A stretch of DNA of 64,000 nucleotides from Acytostelium subglobosum LB1 (taxonomy: Eukaryota > Evosea > Eumycetozoa > Acytosteliales > Acytosteliaceae), in the NCBI RefSeq assembly GCF_000787575.1, contig NW_012236512.1:62001-126000 (forward strand). Direction: 5' to 3'. Made by a program: the position numbers and the translations under genes. Of the stretch, positions 1-10,878 are shown in pieces (position 1 is the first letter of the stretch; each line of letters starts with the position of its first letter). The notes beneath the pieces were generated by a model, which saw only the letters and a program-made list of their open reading frames with translations, made no database searches and had not been told where the DNA came from.

Positions 1-55
1 TATTATTATTATTATTAATACAATATTATTCTATTTTCTTTAACCTCGTTACTAG

Positions 56-2475
56 AACAACAAATGGGTTGTTGGATACAATATCAACAATATCCCTGCT
101 GGCGCAACTTATCGATTGGTTATTAGATCGACTGGTGATATTAGTACCACTACCTCATCCGGAGAATCTGGTTTCAGCTTTGACAATTGTCCAAAAGGAT
201 TACTAGGATCTGTCACCAAGGCGAATAGCCAAGGTGTATGGGATGGCCTCACTGTTTCTAACGACTACTCTCTCACCTCTGCGCAGTCTATAATTGGAAG
301 ATCAATTTCAATTATTGATTCTTCTACTACTAAGTGTAAAGCTTCTGCCAAAGTGTATGTACCATATTTTTAAATCAAACTACCAACTTCTAACCAGATT
401 GCTTTCCTATATTTCCAAATAGTCATGCCCAATGTGTAATAGGAATTGGAAACCCAACCACCTTTTCCATTGCCGGTCAGCTTGCCCCCGTGGACAATTC
501 AGCCTACCTCCAAGTTACATCTCTCTCTAAGGCTGTTTGTGTTCTCCAGCCCACTAATGTTGTTGAGAACAACCAGGTTGGAGGTTTTGTCCATGTTACT
601 GTCTACAACAATGGTACAACAGTCTTTGCTGCTTCAGTCACAGGACTTGACACCACCGTGGCCCATGGTATCCATATCCACAACTATGGAGATATCCAAT
701 GGATGAATGGTTCCTCTATTGGAGGACATTGGAAGACTGCCAACCAGGTTCATGCTTTGCCACCCGCGGCCAACCGTGAATATGGTGATCTTGGAAACAT
801 TTGTGTCTACAAGAATGGTGTCGGCTACTACCTCTGGTCCACCAAAGACTTGCCAAACTTCAACAACAATCCAAACTTGATTGGTCGTGCAATTGCCATC
901 CATGCCATACGTGACTCAGGTGATTCCTCTCCTTTGGGACCACCTATTGCCCAATGTGTCCTGGGTAAGTCCACCAGTGGTGTCGTTCCATTCTCCATCC
1001 CAACTGGTTTGGATTTCTCCAAGGAACCAGCTTGTATCCCTGATACTCCTGTTACTACCACTTCGACCACCTCTGATCCAACTACTACGACTACCACGAC
1101 CACAACTTCTACAACTGTGGNCCAACNNNNNNNNNNNNNNNNNNNNNNNNNNNNNNNNNNNNNNNNNNNNNNNNNNNNNNNNNNNNNNNNNNNNNNNNNN
1201 NNNNNNNNNNNNNNNNNNNNNNNNNNTACTACTACCGGTACTACCTCAGATCCAACNACAACTACCACNACNACNACAACTGTGGACCCAACNACAACAA
1301 CTACTACTACCGGTACTACCTCAGATCCAACCACAACTACCACTACCGGTACCACCGCTGATCCAACAACAACAACAACCACAACTACATCAGATCCAAC
1401 NACCACGACTGCTGGTACCACCTCTGATCCAACAACNACAACTACTACTACCGGTACTACCTCAGATCCAACNACAACTACAACTACATCGGATCCAACT
1501 ACCACGACCACTACCACCTCTGATCCAACTTCTACCACCACGACGACAACGGATCCAACGACCACAACTACTACCACTACCGGTACTACCTCAGATCCAA
1601 CAACAACTACCACTACCGGTACCACAGCTGACCAAACTACTACCCCTGCCGGTACTACCTCAGATCCAACCACAACTACCACTACCGGTACCACCGCTGA
1701 TCCAACTACCACGACCACCACTGCTGGTACCACCTCTGATCCAACTACCACCACGACGACAACTGATTCAACTACCACGACTACTACCACTACAGGTACT
1801 ACCTCGGATCCAACAACAACTACCACTACCGGTACCACTGCTGATCCAACTACCACGACTACTACCACTACCGGTACTACCTCAGATCCAACCACAACTA
1901 CCACGACCGGTACCACCTCTGATCCAACTACCACGACTACTACCGCTGACCCAACTACCACAACTACTACCTCTGATCCAACTACCACGACTACTACCAC
2001 TACCGGTACTACCTCAGATCCAACCACAACCACCACTACCGGTACTACCGCTGACCCAACTACCACGACCACAACTACTGGTACCACCTCTGATCCAACT
2101 ACGACCACTACTGTGGACCCAACAACAACAACTACTACCACTGACCCAACTACAACGACCACAACTACTACTGTTAATCCAACTACTAGCACCACGACGA
2201 CCGCTGATCCAACTACCACGACTACTACCACCACCACCACCGGTACCACCGCTGATCCAACTACATCAACTACTGTAAAGCCAACGACCACAACTACAGT
2301 CTCTCCATCCACTTCAACTACTACTACTACGACTGCCACGCCTACGACATCGACCACCACCACGACCACAACAACCACAACTGATCCATCGATCTCCACT
2401 GGAGTCAGCAACTCATCGATCCTCGTTCCATCGTTCACTATTGTCATTGCCTTTGTCTTTATGATGGTTCTCTAA
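56..2475 (+). CDS. sodC: SodC-like Cu/Zn superoxide dismutase domain protein, GPI-anchored (5' partial)
   Basis: Exons 56-354 and 423-2475; an upstream exon lies outside the window, because the frame opens just after an AG at 54-55. Two SOD_Cu domains in tandem are followed by a very long Thr-rich stalk and a hydrophobic C-terminus typical of a GPI-attachment signal, as in the extracellular SodC of Dictyostelium, which removes superoxide at the cell surface. The second domain keeps the HIH copper motif, GGHW, a second zinc-site His, GDLGNI and AIAIHA. The position that is normally the third zinc-ligand His (RHVGDLGN in animals) is Glu (REYGDLGN). The first domain keeps only the fold signature (STGD, GRSISIID) and has lost the metal His residues. 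The stalk is interrupted by a 100-N gap, so its length is unknown. The family assignment is firm; orthology to sodC is inferred. Confidence 0.8.
1060..2390 (+). repeat. Thr-rich coding minisatellite (TTTTTTGTTSDP-type units)
   Basis: Tandem, imperfect units encode runs of Thr broken by GTTSDP, GTTADP or VDP. This is the mucin-like stalk of the SOD protein and probably heavily O-glycosylated. Isolated N bases at 1121, 1257, 1269, 1272, 1275, 1293, 1401, 1437 and 1473 sit almost only at third positions of ACN Thr codons. That is what a consensus built from collapsed, slightly different repeat copies would give. True copy number cannot be read here. Confidence 0.85.
1127..1226. other. Assembly gap of exactly 100 N
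   Basis: A run of exactly 100 N inside the Thr-rich repeat. The round number suggests a placeholder of unknown true length. The reading frame is the same on both sides as written, but this proves nothing about the missing sequence. Confidence 0.95.
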
Positions 2476-2683
2476 ATAGATCTATCAATCATCCAGTTAG
2501 TACTTCTGCCATAGCCGTTGAGATAAGATGTTTACTTATTAATAAACAACGTCGTTGCAAATGACTGTTTCTGAAACTATTGAGTGTGTCTATCGCCAGG
2601 GACCAAGTGATAAAAACGAAGAAGTAGACCATCACTTTAGATATTGTGTACAACAAATAGAACACAAACAAACACATAAGCAC

Positions 2684-4126
2684 ATGAGCTCATCGACTAT
2701 TATCAACTTTGGAGAGAGTTATCCGATTGAGTTAAGATGTACCGATACACAAGGAAGATTTGTTGTGGCAACAACAGATCTGATAATGGGTGACGTAGTG
2801 CTCATTGCTCAGTCATACCTATCAATGGAGAGCGACAACCTACGTAAAATGGCATGTCATCAGTGTCTACAGTTTCATGCCTATGGAGGCAACACAACAA
2901 CTCCATCAATGATAGCATCATCAACATCAACATCAACACCAACATCATCGTCTACGACATCAACTACATCAACGACCACAACTACAGCGCCAACATCTTT
3001 AACACTTCGTTGTAGTGGATGCAATGAAGTTTATTGGTGTGACGATATGTGCATGGCAGCTGGCAATGACATTCACCAGAGGTACGAGTGTGCCTACTTC
3101 AAGAGACTTCGAAGTTATAAAGGTGTCCGATTCAACGCTGATTCAATGACAGAGATCAAGATGTTGTTGGGACTTCTAGGAAGATACATCGACATCAAAC
3201 ATGGCTTTAGTGGAGCAACTCCACCTTCAACTCCAACATTATCAGGTGGTAGTAGTAGTAGTAGTAGTAGTAGTTCAATGGGTACAATGGTCATAGATGG
3301 TACAGAATATCCTATCACATATAGCTCAATCGATGATGTATTCCAGTTGGTAGAGAATGATATAAATGAGAACACAAACAAGGCTGCTTCGGATCTTGTC
3401 GACGAGATTACAATGTTTATCAAACTGCTGCTCAAGGATGTACTGCTGCCAATGCCAAGGAAGGGCAAGAAGAATATGGACGAGCAACAACAACTGCAAC
3501 ATCAGAACGACATGCAGAAGCGACAACAGATAGTGGATGATGTCGTGCCAAGGATAAGATCACTGGCATGCAAGGTCAGATGCAATCAGTTTGGTATATG
3601 GTCCAAGCGAGACAAGTGCATTGGAGTGTCCGTCACACCGGCTGCCTCCTACTTCAATCATTCATGCTGTCCAAACATCGTTGACATCAGAGGCACTACG
3701 ACCGTTGTATTCAAAGCACTACACAACATTGCCAAGGGCACTCCACTATGCATCACCTATCTCGACATGGACCAGCCAACACAAGAGCGACAGGACTACC
3801 TAAAGATGTTCTATTACTTTGATTGCAGGTAATGAATGATGTCAGACGACGATACATACATCCAACTCATTCAATACTAATCAAACAATTAATCATATTT
3901 TGATCATAGATGTATACGATGTAAGGATCAGACAGAGGAGATTGATGGATGGATATCAAGATTCTATTGCCAGAGGTTCAAGTGCTCTGGCACCTATTTC
4001 ATCGAGGACAAGCACAGGGATATAGCAGAGGAGAGTGTACAGTTGACCTGTAGTTATTGTTACACAAAGATCAGTGTTCATCCCGATAGGATGGTGTCAC
4101 CAGAGACTGTGAATAAATACGCTTGA
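2684..4126 (+). CDS. SET and MYND domain protein (SMYD-type lysine methyltransferase)
   Basis: Exons 2684-3828 and 3910-4126 (453 aa). The ATG at 2684 (MSSSTIINF) is the first in-frame ATG. An MYND zinc finger begins with CHQC near residue 65 and resumes after a long Ser/Thr insert with CSGC, YWCDDMC and H/C ligands. The SET core follows: an NHSCCPN motif (NHSCxPN is the SAM/substrate site of SET proteins), then GTPLCITYLDM. The splice rebuilds the post-SET cysteine cluster (FDCRCIRC), which supports the intron. SMYD proteins methylate lysines on histones and other proteins; the substrate here is unknown. It is convergent with the mannosidase gene, 68 bp away. Poly-Ser and Thr inserts split the finger and precede SET. 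Confidence 0.85.
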
Positions 4127-4194
4127 CCAGCTGGCGGGCTGGTCACGTCTGTCCGACAGTGTGGACACAGTGTTTATTGTTTCTTCAGACCGAG

Positions 4195-6144
4195 TCAGTC
4201 AGTGGCTGGCGGCGGGACATACCCATGCATTGAGGCGTGCAGTTGGAAGTCATTGTTCCATTCAATTTCGATGGGTCTCGCGTTGACTAGTTGGACGATG
4301 CCCGCCGACATCCTCCGTAGATATGATTGTCGTTTGCACTTCCAGTTGAATTCAATGTCGTTGACTTGCGTCTCGGTTGGCAGTGAGATGGGACGATCGC
4401 TCGGCAGTCCAGTGTCAATCCTAGATGGGCACATCATACTTGGTCCTTATATTGCTGGTGGTCAATGAGTCCTTGGCAATGAATCGATATTGCATTGGGA
4501 ATATGTGACCCTCCGTGTTGAACACATATGACTGATTGATGAACATGTTACTATCATCAAACAACAGATAGAGGTATTTACATGTCTCTGACAAGAAGAA
4601 ACTCTCCATCTTGTCTTCGAGTTCATGTGTCTCTACATCTGCAATATTAGCATGTCCACATTCCTAGTTTGATTGATTGAATGAGTGAGTGAGTGATTGA
4701 TCATTCGTGCATAGAGATGATCAGTACTACTACTTACACATCTTGTTTGATTACTTAATGTCCAAACCATATCCCTACCCATCTTGATAAAGTAAGGGTC
4801 CTTGTTGTTTTGATACATAGTGTATAGTGATTCTGCAAGCTCTGGGCGCAGTGGATATGATCGTTGACCTGGATGTACACCACCCGATAGTAGGTTATAA
4901 CCCTCTGGTAGGAATCCATATCGTCGCCACACTGTATGGAATGCTTTAACAGTGCCAAAGGCATCTTCAAACTGACCGGCCAGTGCTTGTAGACCGGGCC
5001 AGAACGATTGCAACGAGTTGTAAATAGGCCAGACTATATTGGCCTTGCTCATCTGCACCTCGACGTACCAATGCTCCTTCTTGACATGTCTAATGATCGC
5101 TCTATACGCCTTCTCAAAGATGTCCAGATAGTCTTGATCGTCAAAGAAGATGGCCGCTTTGAGCAAGTACTCAAAGTACGAGTCGATGCCAGTGCCAATA
5201 CCAGACTCTGTGATTGTCCATGCGCCAGTGATCAAATCCAGGTGGTTGCCAAGCAGGTCGATCTCTGAACGATAGCGCCACAGTGATCTAGCAGCACGCT
5301 TGGCAGCGCGTTCAAACTCTGGTCGCTGTGTCAGCTTGCTGAGTATGCCAAACTCCAGTGCAAAGGTTCCTGCGCCTGCTGTGCATGTCACACTTGATTC
5401 GCCAGGCAGTACTCCACGTGCCAGGTTTACGGCACCGTATGGTATGCCAGTTGGTGTGTCGAAAGCCACCAAGATTCGCTCGCCCAAGTCTAGTGCCAGT
5501 GGCAACAGACCACCAGTGTACGTGGACATATGCTCCTCGGCCAACAAGTGAGCAGAGAGTAGTCCACCGAGCACTCTAATGTTTGTTTCGAATACAGAGA
5601 CATTAACGTCTTTGTTGAACTGTATATTGTCAATGGTCCATTGTACACCCTTTTCAAACTCTGTCGTATTGCCAAGTATCAGTAGTGCATCCAATGAGTC
5701 TATATATGTTAATGCATATCTTTTTGATTGATTATCATTATTGTTGATGATGAGGTAGGTTAGGTCATGATCATTTGTATTCATTGAGTGACCAATCACC
5801 TACTTTCCAAAAGTATCGGAACCCTTGCATGAGATAGGTTTCAGTTCATCCATTGGGAAGCTATGCTTCATATAGCTATCATATCCATGATAGAACATCC
5901 TTTTAACATCATCTCTATTTGATTGATTGATTNGAGGTTGGTTAGTATGTATGTCACACTACTACTGTCGATGCTTTGATAGTGCTAGTGAGAAGTCAAC
6001 CTACCTGAGTAATCGTTTCAGTTCGTTAGATGGCGGATAGTGAATGACAGCACTGACAGAAGTGATAGCTGTCAGTATCAACAACAGCGACAACAACAAC
6101 AGCACATTGGACACGTTCAATTTCAACTGTATGTTGATGTGCAT
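4195..6144 (-). CDS. EDEM-type glycoside hydrolase 47 (ER degradation-enhancing mannosidase-like)
   Basis: Exons 6144-6005, 5914-5804, 5719-4738 and 4663 downward. The start at 6144 gives a signal peptide (MHINIQLK then a Leu-rich core). Exon joins rebuild FYHGYDSYMKHSFPMDELKP, GSDTFGKYALTYIDSLDALL and CGHANIADVETH, all textbook EDEM sequence. ESFFLSETCKYLYLLFD and FNTEGH near the end are also diagnostic. EDEM proteins act in the ER lumen, trimming mannose on misfolded glycoproteins to send them to ERAD. In the frame as written, translation stops at 4421. Skipping one C of a CCC at about 4427-4429 would open a further 75 or so codons to a stop at 4195, in DNA with coding-like composition; I favour that reading. 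Poly-TA lies just upstream, and the first intron contains one N (5933). Confidence 0.88.
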
Positions 6145-6241
6145 GCTGTCGTTGACCTATATATATATATATATATATATTATATGTTTACCTTTGATGA
6201 AACTGACTTGGAGTGAACTTCAATAAGACCCCTTGTCTCTG
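6145..6241. promoter_or_regulatory. Short divergent promoter with (TA)n
   Basis: The 97 bp between the divergent starts of the mannosidase and the first FNIP gene include a (TA)n tract at about 6158-6181. It is the only space available for both promoters. No specific factor site is recognised. Confidence 0.4.
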
Positions 6242-8107
6242 ATGAAGGACCAATCTGTTCACTTTATCTTGCCACTTTTTGAAACAATGTATAAACTACC
6301 TCATAACATTGTATTAAAAATAGTTGAATATTTACCTAAAGATGATAATAGTAGTTTAATTGATATCATTGCATTATTATCAACCTGCAAGACATTATAT
6401 CCATTGTTATATAGAGTCAATAGACTTTATTATTATTACACAAAGACAAAAAAATGGTGGTCAACAGCAGCAGCATCAACAACATCAGCATTAGTAGTAG
6501 TAGTACCATCATCGACATACTCATTGAGATCATTGACATTTGATAATGATTTCAATGACAACATTTCAAATCATTTAATACCAACATCATCATCATCATC
6601 ATCATCATCATTACACACTTTACATCTTGGCTATTCATTCAACAAGTTGATTACCTCANCCTGATATACTACCAACTTCACTGACATCACTCACATTTGG
6701 AAATAACTATGACAAACCATTAGTAGTCCAACCAACACTAGTCACAAGATTACTAAGTTATATAACTACATCATTGACATTAGAGTCATCAACAACAACT
6801 GCAGTACCAATACTCAGACATCTGACCAATCTAACGTCACTCTCATTTGGTTATCACTTTAATCAACGAATAGAGATAGGGTCACTCCCCTCATCCATAA
6901 CATCACTGACCCTTGGACATTGTTATAACCAACCAATGAACCCGGTGCTCTTCCATCATCAATCACCAGTTTGGTATTGGATAATAACTTTAGACAAACA
7001 TTCACCAAGGATATGTTGCCAGAGTCATTGCTTCACCTGTCATTCCGTACGGCCTATCCACACTTGAACAAGATATTGGACAAGAATGACATACTGCCAT
7101 CATCACTAAAGACCCTTGCCCACTGTAGACTGGACAAATCAATTGTACTACCATCATCCATCACCACCTTGGATATAGTCAACTATCACCTTTCAGAGTT
7201 GACAAGTCATTGCCTACCACCCTCGCTGGAGTACCTGTCCATTCGCTACAGTAACATCAGTCAGTTGTCTGCATTCCCTGCCACACTCAAAACACTGAAG
7301 CTCAGCTCGTTAGTCGACCAACGCTTCCAAACTCATCCAGGTATCCTTCCAGCATCGCTCACCTACTTCAAGATTGGCGTTGACCAACCTGTGGAGGAGC
7401 TGCTTCTCCCTCAATCGCTTCTCATACTCAAGTTTGGATCAGACTTTAATCAGAGACTGGTACCATACTGTCTACCGCCTTCAATCACATGTCTTTCATT
7501 AGGACCATTCTTTGCATCTCCCATCCAACTCAATGTCCTGCCAGCATCTCTTAGACGGTTGAAGTTTGGTGATAGGTTTAACAAACCAATCGAAGCAGGT
7601 GTGTTGCCACAGTCTCTAACCTCGCTATCATTTGGCACCAAGTTCAATCGAGACGTCAACAAAGATGGATGTCTACCTCAGAGCCTCATCAAGTTGAAGT
7701 TTGGCTCAAAGTTTGATAAACCTTTTGTAACAGTTCCACGTGACTTACGAAGATTGACAATACCTTGGAGACAATTGGACTCGATCAGTGGACAACAACA
7801 ACATCACTCAATTCAATACATTAATGTGTTTGATGTCGTTGGTGATGACATTCGAAACAACAACAAGACATATTCTACACTCAAACTTGATGCACTGAAA
7901 CTTCGATTCATCTCATTGGATTCCAACTCGATGCTATCATGTAAACAAGTGGCTAAATCATTTCCAAACATTCATACCTATACAATGATCGTTGCCAAGG
8001 AATTCACTCTTCATTTCAGAGTACTAGACTTGAATACAATGGAAGCATTGGTCACTCACGTAACCTACAAACATCGACACATAATTCGTTATGTAACATT
8101 AAGATAA
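6242..8107 (+). CDS. FNIP-repeat protein with F-box-like N-terminus
   Basis: The first ATG is at 6242; a second at 6287 (MYKLPHNIV) is also possible. The N-terminal LPHNIVLKIVEYL...STCKTLY segment resembles the F-box-like starts of dictyostelid FNIP genes. It is followed by about a dozen FNIP/LRR-like repeats of about 22 residues (LPxSLTSLxFGxxFNQPL). Such proteins are thought to be substrate adaptors or scaffolds; no enzyme motif is present. The reading frame changes at a single N (6659) and again near 6943 (ATGAACCCGGT). Dropping the N, and one more C in the CCC run, would give one continuous FNIP frame (QPMNPGALPSSITSL). I read both as assembly slips, although decay cannot be excluded. The C-terminal 100 residues are non-repeat. 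Confidence 0.75.
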
Positions 8108-8381
8108 TAGTGACATATATCTATAAACTTATCATACTTTAATTAAAAAATTGATCAGTCTTTCCCAAAAGGGGTTGTCGTCTCTCGTTTTGGTGGGTGG
8201 GTGTGAGTCGACGTTGAGAAACCCACTCTGACTCCGACAATTAATTTTGAGATATTCAATGGTTTTTGAGATATTTATTCAACTGGATTCGAATCATTGA
8301 GAGAGGATGTGAGACAAATCATTCATTCATACATTCATTCATTCATTATTGATATGGACATCAAGAGATACATACATAAAT
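8108..8381. other. Spacer with (ATTC)n microsatellite
   Basis: AT-rich spacer between the FNIP and ankyrin genes. An (ATTC)n tract occupies about 8320-8347, just upstream of the next ATG. A palindromic GATTCGAATC at about 8287 resembles a tRNA T-loop, but no tRNA folds around it. Confidence 0.5.
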
Positions 8382-10775
8382 ATGGAGAGTGACATTGATA
8401 CATACTCAACTATCATCACAATGACCTCAACAACAATAACAACAAACAATGTACATCACCAACAATCAATAATTAGAGTACTCACCAATAGGACATTATT
8501 AAAGAATATAATAGCATCATTTAAACGACCTTATCCAAAGGGATTACGTAGTAGACCACATTTGACTTATAATCATTATAGTTACATTCGATCAAAGTAT
8601 CATCATTGGACTGGTGCCGCCGATATGGTCCTACATAAACATTTCGGATTGTTGCGCGATCGTATCAAACGTAACCTCCACGTACACTTCACCTTCTCCA
8701 CCGTCCAGTCCATCTGTCAGTCGCCCGACATTGATCAGCACACATTCACCATGCTCTACAATCGTTACCAACGATTCTTCACTTGCAAGTCGGCATTGTT
8801 GGACGCCGTCACCTGTGGCAACCTGCCAATCGTACAGACACTACTGCACCAGACACATCCCATCGTGTTTGAGCGAACCGATGATCTTTTGGTGCGTGCC
8901 ACTCAAGGTGGCCACATCAAGGTGCTCAAGTACCTCTTGGACACTGGCAAGTTCAACAACGAGGTGCTCTGGAAGAGACATCCAAACGCCGTGATGGAAG
9001 CCTTGCACAACAGCTCCACATCTGCCGCCATCCGATTCCTGATGGACCCTCACAACTTTCCTCAAGACCTCATCGACTTGGTCAAGTCTAACGTGAATCT
9101 TTACGCAAAGGCATGCATCAGAACTGGCGACCAACAACTGATCGATCAACTATTGTCCTTGGATGTTATCAAGCAGATTACATTCACTTGTGACTTTATG
9201 CTTCCAAACAACTTCCAACCAATCCATCAGCTGGCTCACTTTGAGCGTTTGTTCCAGGGCACCAATGACGGTGGAGCACTGGACCGTCGTGCAGAGAAGG
9301 AGCTCACGTCATCACGACAGACGACACAATCAATCTTGACATCGACCACAGACACGTATGCACACTCTGGCATTGGTGACGATCAACGATTGGTCTTTAT
9401 CAAACTGGCCGAGGTCGTCAGTTGGGACGCCAACGATGATTTGGCTTCATACTTGGCACACCAATACGTTGTAACAGGTGACTTTGTACTCTTCCCCTAC
9501 CTCTTCTCCAAGGCCATACACGTAAAGACGATGATTAACTTGATCGTCCTGCATGGCAATGTCGTACAGGCCAAAGTGGTGCTTGGCTATCTGGACAATG
9601 TGATCATGCCCGCTCAGTTGGGCACGATACTGCGAGAGGAGCAATTCGGCGAACTCTACGATTCATTCGTACAGGCGGACAACATGTCCAACAGCTTCGA
9701 GATCATAAAGTACCTCAACAACAACCAGGTGGTCGTGAAGGAGGTGGCCAAGCTCTCCTCAGATCTCTTCCCTGGCACGATGGAGATGCTCAAGTTCCTC
9801 CTGTCCGATGCCAACAAGATCTTCCCCATGGATAAGCTACAGAACATGTTGGTGGTGCTGGCCATTGATCAGCTAGAGTACGTGCTCAAGACAAAACCAT
9901 CAGTGTTCCTCGCACCAGGCTCCCATTCCCTCGTGCACATTGCAATGAACGCTTCTTTCTTTGCCCGTCTCGATACATTGGATGCCATTCTGGATCACAT
10001 ACAACCCGAGCGTCACTTAGAGTCGACTCTACATTGTGCCTTGGCCAATGGTGGACGACATATGGGGGTGATCAAGTTGTTGGTCGAACGACAACATATA
10101 ACACTCAACTCTATATCATGTCAAATTGGACAACTTGGTGATGTGGAGCTCTTGGAGTATGCATTGGTCCATTGTGTGGATAATAGTCTTGACGCATTCC
10201 TCTCGAGCACCATCAACACGGCCATTTTCCGTCATCAGGTGGACCTTATCCAACACATTTACGCACGACATAAGGATAAAGTACAGACATATCACCACAA
10301 ACAGGCGGTGGAGCATGGCAGTCTTGAGCTGATGGAGTTCATCTTTGCTGTGGACCCATTGTCAAACACTGACCGACTGGAGACATTCATTCGATGTGCA
10401 ATCTCTGATGGAAACACAGAGATATTGGATTGGCTGCTCAAGTGTGAGGACAATGTTCCAAGACGATCTCAGATACTTCAATCTCTTGTTCCACAGCATA
10501 CTACATCATTGGTTAACAAGTCTGATATATTCACATTGCAACATCTTGTAAACATTGGTGCCACGTTGGACATGAAGGTGGCCAGCAAACTAAAGGCATA
10601 CAAGGAAAGCGAGGCAATTCAATATCTGTTTGCACAATACAAGAAGCAGACCAGTCAGGCCGAGTCAAAGGCCAAACAAAAAAGTAAACAACAACAATCA
10701 AAGAAGACTAAACGAGATGACAATAATACAGATGATACAACAACAACACAACCTATCAAGCGCAAGAGGAAATAA
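8382..10775 (+). CDS. Dictyostelid ankyrin-repeat protein
   Basis: Single exon, 797 aa, from the first ATG in frame (MESDIDTYS). After an N-terminal Thr/Asn stretch comes a family-type opening: a hydrophobic helix at about residue 40-110, then degenerate ankyrin repeats (CGNLPIVQTLLHQ, GGHIKVLKYLLDTG, NGGRHMGVIKLLVERQ, HGSLELMEFIF, DGNTEILDWLL). The C-terminal 50 residues are Lys/Gln/Thr rich and end in a likely nuclear signal (KSKQQQSKKTKR, PIKRKRK). Large families of such proteins expand in dictyostelids; individual functions are mostly unknown. No catalytic motif is seen. It lies inside the FNIP/LRR block, flanked by FNIP genes. Confidence 0.8.
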   Translation: MESDIDTYSTIITMTSTTITTNNVHHQQSIIRVLTNRTLLKNIIASFKRPYPKGLRSRPHLTYNHYSYIRSKYHHWTGAADMVLHKHFGLLRDRIKRNLHVHFTFSTVQSICQSPDIDQHTFTMLYNRYQRFFTCKSALLDAVTCGNLPIVQTLLHQTHPIVFERTDDLLVRATQGGHIKVLKYLLDTGKFNNEVLWKRHPNAVMEALHNSSTSAAIRFLMDPHNFPQDLIDLVKSNVNLYAKACIRTGDQQLIDQLLSLDVIKQITFTCDFMLPNNFQPIHQLAHFERLFQGTNDGGALDRRAEKELTSSRQTTQSILTSTTDTYAHSGIGDDQRLVFIKLAEVVSWDANDDLASYLAHQYVVTGDFVLFPYLFSKAIHVKTMINLIVLHGNVVQAKVVLGYLDNVIMPAQLGTILREEQFGELYDSFVQADNMSNSFEIIKYLNNNQVVVKEVAKLSSDLFPGTMEMLKFLLSDANKIFPMDKLQNMLVVLAIDQLEYVLKTKPSVFLAPGSHSLVHIAMNASFFARLDTLDAILDHIQPERHLESTLHCALANGGRHMGVIKLLVERQHITLNSISCQIGQLGDVELLEYALVHCVDNSLDAFLSSTINTAIFRHQVDLIQHIYARHKDKVQTYHHKQAVEHGSLELMEFIFAVDPLSNTDRLETFIRCAISDGNTEILDWLLKCEDNVPRRSQILQSLVPQHTTSLVNKSDIFTLQHLVNIGATLDMKVASKLKAYKESEAIQYLFAQYKKQTSQAESKAKQKSKQQQSKKTKRDDNNTDDTTTTQPIKRKRK

Positions 10776-10878
10776 ACAGCCAACTTCGTTCTTTGGGATC
10801 ACTTTTTAAAAATAATATCGCTACTTCATAGAAAGAGTGAATCGATCATTCAATCAATCATGTTTAGAAAGGGACAAG

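Noticed and set aside
828-2447. Long Val-rich antisense frame and a Leu/Pro/Gln-rich second frame across the SOD stalk
   Set aside because: They are mirror images of the Thr-codon repeat and exist only because the repeat lacks stops in all frames. The sense frame joins SOD domains and a GPI signal.
2555-2683. N-terminal extension of the SET/MYND protein
   Set aside because: The open frame upstream of 2684 has no ATG of its own and its sequence is not protein-like; the first ATG fits better.
4410-4440. A 19-nt intron in the mannosidase gene
   Set aside because: Ends are GT...AG and the phase works, but all other introns here exceed about 55 nt; a one-base slip in CCC is simpler.
8280-8300. 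Possible tRNA T-loop (GATTCGAATC)
   Set aside because: No acceptor stem, D-arm or anticodon arm can be built on either strand.
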